Shown here: one piece after another, positions 62,705 through 64,000 of the stretch | Layout: each line of letters begins with the position of its first letter | How positions within the stretch are numbered: position 1 is the stretch's first letter | NCBI RefSeq assembly: GCF_030689685.1 | Contig: NZ_JAUYEY010000007.1 | Location: 81,255-145,254 of the forward strand | From: Polaromonas sp. | Lineage (GTDB): Bacteria > Pseudomonadota > Gammaproteobacteria > Burkholderiales > Burkholderiaceae_C | Direction: 5' to 3' | DNA: 64,000 nt | Position numbers and translations under genes: made by a program | Notes under the pieces: generated by a model | What the model saw: the letters and a program-made list of their open reading frames with translations, nothing else | What the model was told of the DNA's origin: nothing | Databases searched by the model: none

Positions 62705-62799
62705 CCCCCATGCTTGTCGCTTCGCGTGCCTTAGGCGGTGCGGTGCGCTGCCCCTTGCACGAAGAAGAGGGGCTGATTTCCCTTGGGGCGGCCCGGCGG
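62705..62799 (+). repeat. Right copy of the ~90-bp repeat flanking the YeeE/YedE gene
   Basis: CCCCCATGCTTGTCGCTTCG, then CTGCCCCTTGCACGAAGAAG and GGGCTGATTTCCCTTGGGGC. It begins 4 bases after the permease stop and ends 10 bases before the TcdA start. Confidence 0.9.
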
Positions 62800-62809
62800 G
62801 AAATTGCAA

Positions 62810-63637
62810 GTGACTGAAATTGCGAATCAGACGCCCGCAGCCGATCTGGAGCGACGCTTCGGCGGTCTGGCGCGCCTTTACGGCACGGCAGGCGCAAAAA
62901 AGATCCGCGCGGCCCATGTGGTGGTGGTGGGGCTGGGCGGCGTCGGATCCTGGGCCGCCGAGGCGCTGGCGCGCAGCGGCGTGGCGCGGCTCACGCTGAT
63001 TGACCTGGATCACATCACCGAGTCCAACATCAACCGCCAGATCCATGCACTGGACAGCACGCTCGGGCAGGCCAAGGTGCTGGCCATGCAGGAACGTATT
63101 GCGCACATCAACCCCGACTGTGAAGTCCACTGCATCGAAGAATTTGTCGATGCCGCCAACTGGCCCGTGATCGCCGGGCTGCAAGGCAGCGAGCGCGTGT
63201 CCGTGATCGATGCCTGTGACCAGGTCAAGGCCAAAACGGCGATGGCGGCCTGGGCCGTCAAAAACAAAATCAACTTGATCAGCGTTGGTGCGGCCGGTGG
63301 CAAGCGCCACGCGCACAAGGTCGACATCGACGACCTCGCGCAGGTCACGCACGACCCCTTGCTGGCGCAACTGCGTTACCGGCTGCGCAAGGAGCAGGGC
63401 GCGGCGCGCAAGGGAAAAATCGGCGTGTCCTGTGTGTTCAGCCGCGAGGCTGTGATGCAGCCGGCGGAACCTGTCGTCGCCGGGCCTGATGACAACGAAG
63501 GCCAGACCTGTGCGGTGTCCTGCGACGAACAAAGCGATGGCAGCCTCAATTGCCACGGCTACGGCTCGGTTGTCAGCGTGACCTCGACTTTCGGCCTGTG
63601 TGCAGCCGGCTGGGTGCTCGACAAAATTGCGGCGTGA
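62810..63637 (+). CDS. tcdA: tRNA threonylcarbamoyladenosine dehydratase
   Basis: 275 residues from the GTG at 62810. An earlier in-frame ATG at 62783 lies inside the upstream repeat and is rejected. TcdA (CsdL) cyclises t6A37 of tRNAs with ATP. The E1-like fold shows VVVVGLGGVGSWAAEALARS, then NRQIHALDSTLGQAKV and DACDQVKAK. The C-terminal CAVSCDEQ and LNCHGYGSVVSVTSTFG blocks are family features. Confidence 0.93.
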   Translation: MTEIANQTPAADLERRFGGLARLYGTAGAKKIRAAHVVVVGLGGVGSWAAEALARSGVARLTLIDLDHITESNINRQIHALDSTLGQAKVLAMQERIAHINPDCEVHCIEEFVDAANWPVIAGLQGSERVSVIDACDQVKAKTAMAAWAVKNKINLISVGAAGGKRHAHKVDIDDLAQVTHDPLLAQLRYRLRKEQGAARKGKIGVSCVFSREAVMQPAEPVVAGPDDNEGQTCAVSCDEQSDGSLNCHGYGSVVSVTSTFGLCAAGWVLDKIAA

Positions 63638-63639
63638 GT

Positions 63640-63669
63640 TTGCAAAGCCCGAAAAAATAACGCTATAAT
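63640..63669 (+). promoter_or_regulatory. Promoter of tRNA-Lys with leader hairpin
   Basis: TTGCAA (63640-63645) and TATAAT (63664-63669) are spaced by 18 bases. Downstream, CTTTGCTGCA-CACGA-TGCAGCAAAG (63676-63700) is a perfect 10-bp hairpin in the 5' leader of the tRNA precursor. Confidence 0.8.
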
Positions 63670-63726
63670 TCAAGGCTTTGCTGCACACGATGCAGCAAAG
63701 ACCGGGAAGTATCGAAAGATGCCCTC

Positions 63727-63802
63727 GGGGCCTTAGCTCAGTTGGTAGAGCAGCGGACTTTTAATCCGTTTGTCGTGGGTTCGACCCCCGCAGGCCCCAC
63801 CA
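63727..63802 (+). tRNA. tRNA-Lys (anticodon TTT)
   Basis: 76 bases with encoded CCA. Acceptor arms GGGGCCT and AGGCCCC pair fully; the D arm TTAGCTCAGTTGGTAGAGCA, anticodon loop CTTTTAA (anticodon TTT) and T arm GTGGGTTCGACCCCCGC fit the tRNA-Lys consensus. Confidence 0.97.
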
Positions 63803-63809
63803 GAATTTG

Positions 63810-63843
63810 AAAGCGCCTGACTGCAAAGTCAGGCGCTTTTTTT
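63810..63843 (+). terminator. Rho-independent terminator after tRNA-Lys
   Basis: AAAGCGCCTGACT and AGTCAGGCGCTTT form a perfect 13-bp stem with a GCAA loop, followed by T residues up to 63843. Confidence 0.93.
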
Positions 63844-63896
63844 GTTTCTGCACGCGATTCGTTATTCCATTTCCACAACATTAGTGCAATAATATC

Positions 63897-63916
63897 CTCC
63901 ATCATACTTGATGGAG
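63897..63916. promoter_or_regulatory. Palindrome over the ribosome site of the right-edge gene
   Basis: CTCCATCA-TACT-TGATGGAG is a perfect 8-bp inverted repeat; its right arm contains the GGAG ribosome site 7 bases before the ATG at 63923. An AT-rich -10-like TAATAT precedes it. It could be an operator or a translation-controlling hairpin. Confidence 0.55.
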
Positions 63917-63922
63917 AAAGTC

Positions 63923-64000
63923 ATGGCACGTCCAGTTACCGGGGATGATGAGACGATCGAAATTGCGCAAATAGCGATCTCGCAAGCCACAACGATGGAT
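63923..64000 (+). CDS. N-terminus of an unidentified protein (cut by window edge)
   Basis: The first 26 residues, MARPVTGDDETIEIAQIAIS, then QATTMD, are visible. GGAG lies 7 bases before the ATG. No family can be named from so little; the acidic helix and the palindromic operator would fit a small regulatory or antitoxin-type gene, but this is only a guess. Confidence 0.6.
   Translation, partial: MARPVTGDDETIEIAQIAISQATTMD

Overview
The window looks like chromosomal DNA of a GC-rich betaproteobacterium of the family Comamonadaceae (Polaromonas/Rhodoferax-like). The basis is the gene order purD, acyltransferase, hemF, nadD, rsfS, rlmH, maf, rng; a tolB-pal-cpoB block; and short dispersed repeats of a kind known from that family. 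The genus is inferred, not proven.

Layout. 1-7.7 kb: housekeeping and redox genes (exonuclease I, GST, tRNA hydroxylase TrhO, esterase, PanE, EVE protein, TauE-type permease, AhpD-like protein). 7.9-15.8 kb: an accessory block with four toxin-antitoxin modules (hipBA, higBA, abiEi/ii, phd-vapC), an RNB-domain exoribonuclease and a DUF2971 protein. The gaps between its cassettes hold degraded pieces of a cytosine deaminase gene (codA), whose intact copy lies at 31.2-32.4 kb. 16.4-27.1 kb: a ten-gene co-directional cluster for short-chain amides or urea: a five-part UrtABCDE/FmdDEF-like ABC transporter, aliphatic amidase AmiE, a NorQ-like AAA+ ATPase, a NorD-like VWA protein, then the amide sensor AmiC and the ANTAR antiterminator AmiR. 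27.1-28.2 kb has no recognisable gene apart from another codA relic. 28.3-31.1 kb: a glycine-zipper protein, a PepSY protein and a PhoP/PhoQ-like two-component system.

31.2-41.0 kb, minus strand: a pyrimidine salvage/catabolism operon reading GTP-cyclohydrolase-II homologue (URC1), DUF1688 protein (URC4), upp, a BMP-family nucleoside ABC transporter, codA. This is a bacterial version of the URC uracil-degradation route coupled to uptake and cytosine deamination. 41.1-53.2 kb: YjgR ATPase, YebC, a fourth-type RelE-like toxin-antitoxin pair, then the purD-to-rng housekeeping block and two cell-surface polysaccharide genes. 53.2-55.1 kb: an insertion carrying one more toxin-antitoxin pair, bounded by ~105-bp inverted repeats and a 39-bp direct repeat. 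55.1-63.6 kb: glycosyltransferases, an MsbA-like exporter, tolB-pal-cpoB, a YeeE/YedE permease and TcdA. The window ends with tRNA-Lys and the start of an unidentified gene.

The strongest cross-cutting signal is repeats that have become protein. Two families of short repeats, normally intergenic, sit in frame inside conserved genes (nadD, the URC4 gene, the nucleoside ABC ATPase, yjgR) or supply stop codons (hipA, upp). Functionally, the amide/urea cluster and the URC operon would both release nitrogen from small amides or nucleobases; the URC route is known to yield urea. A joint nitrogen-scavenging role is plausible but inferred.
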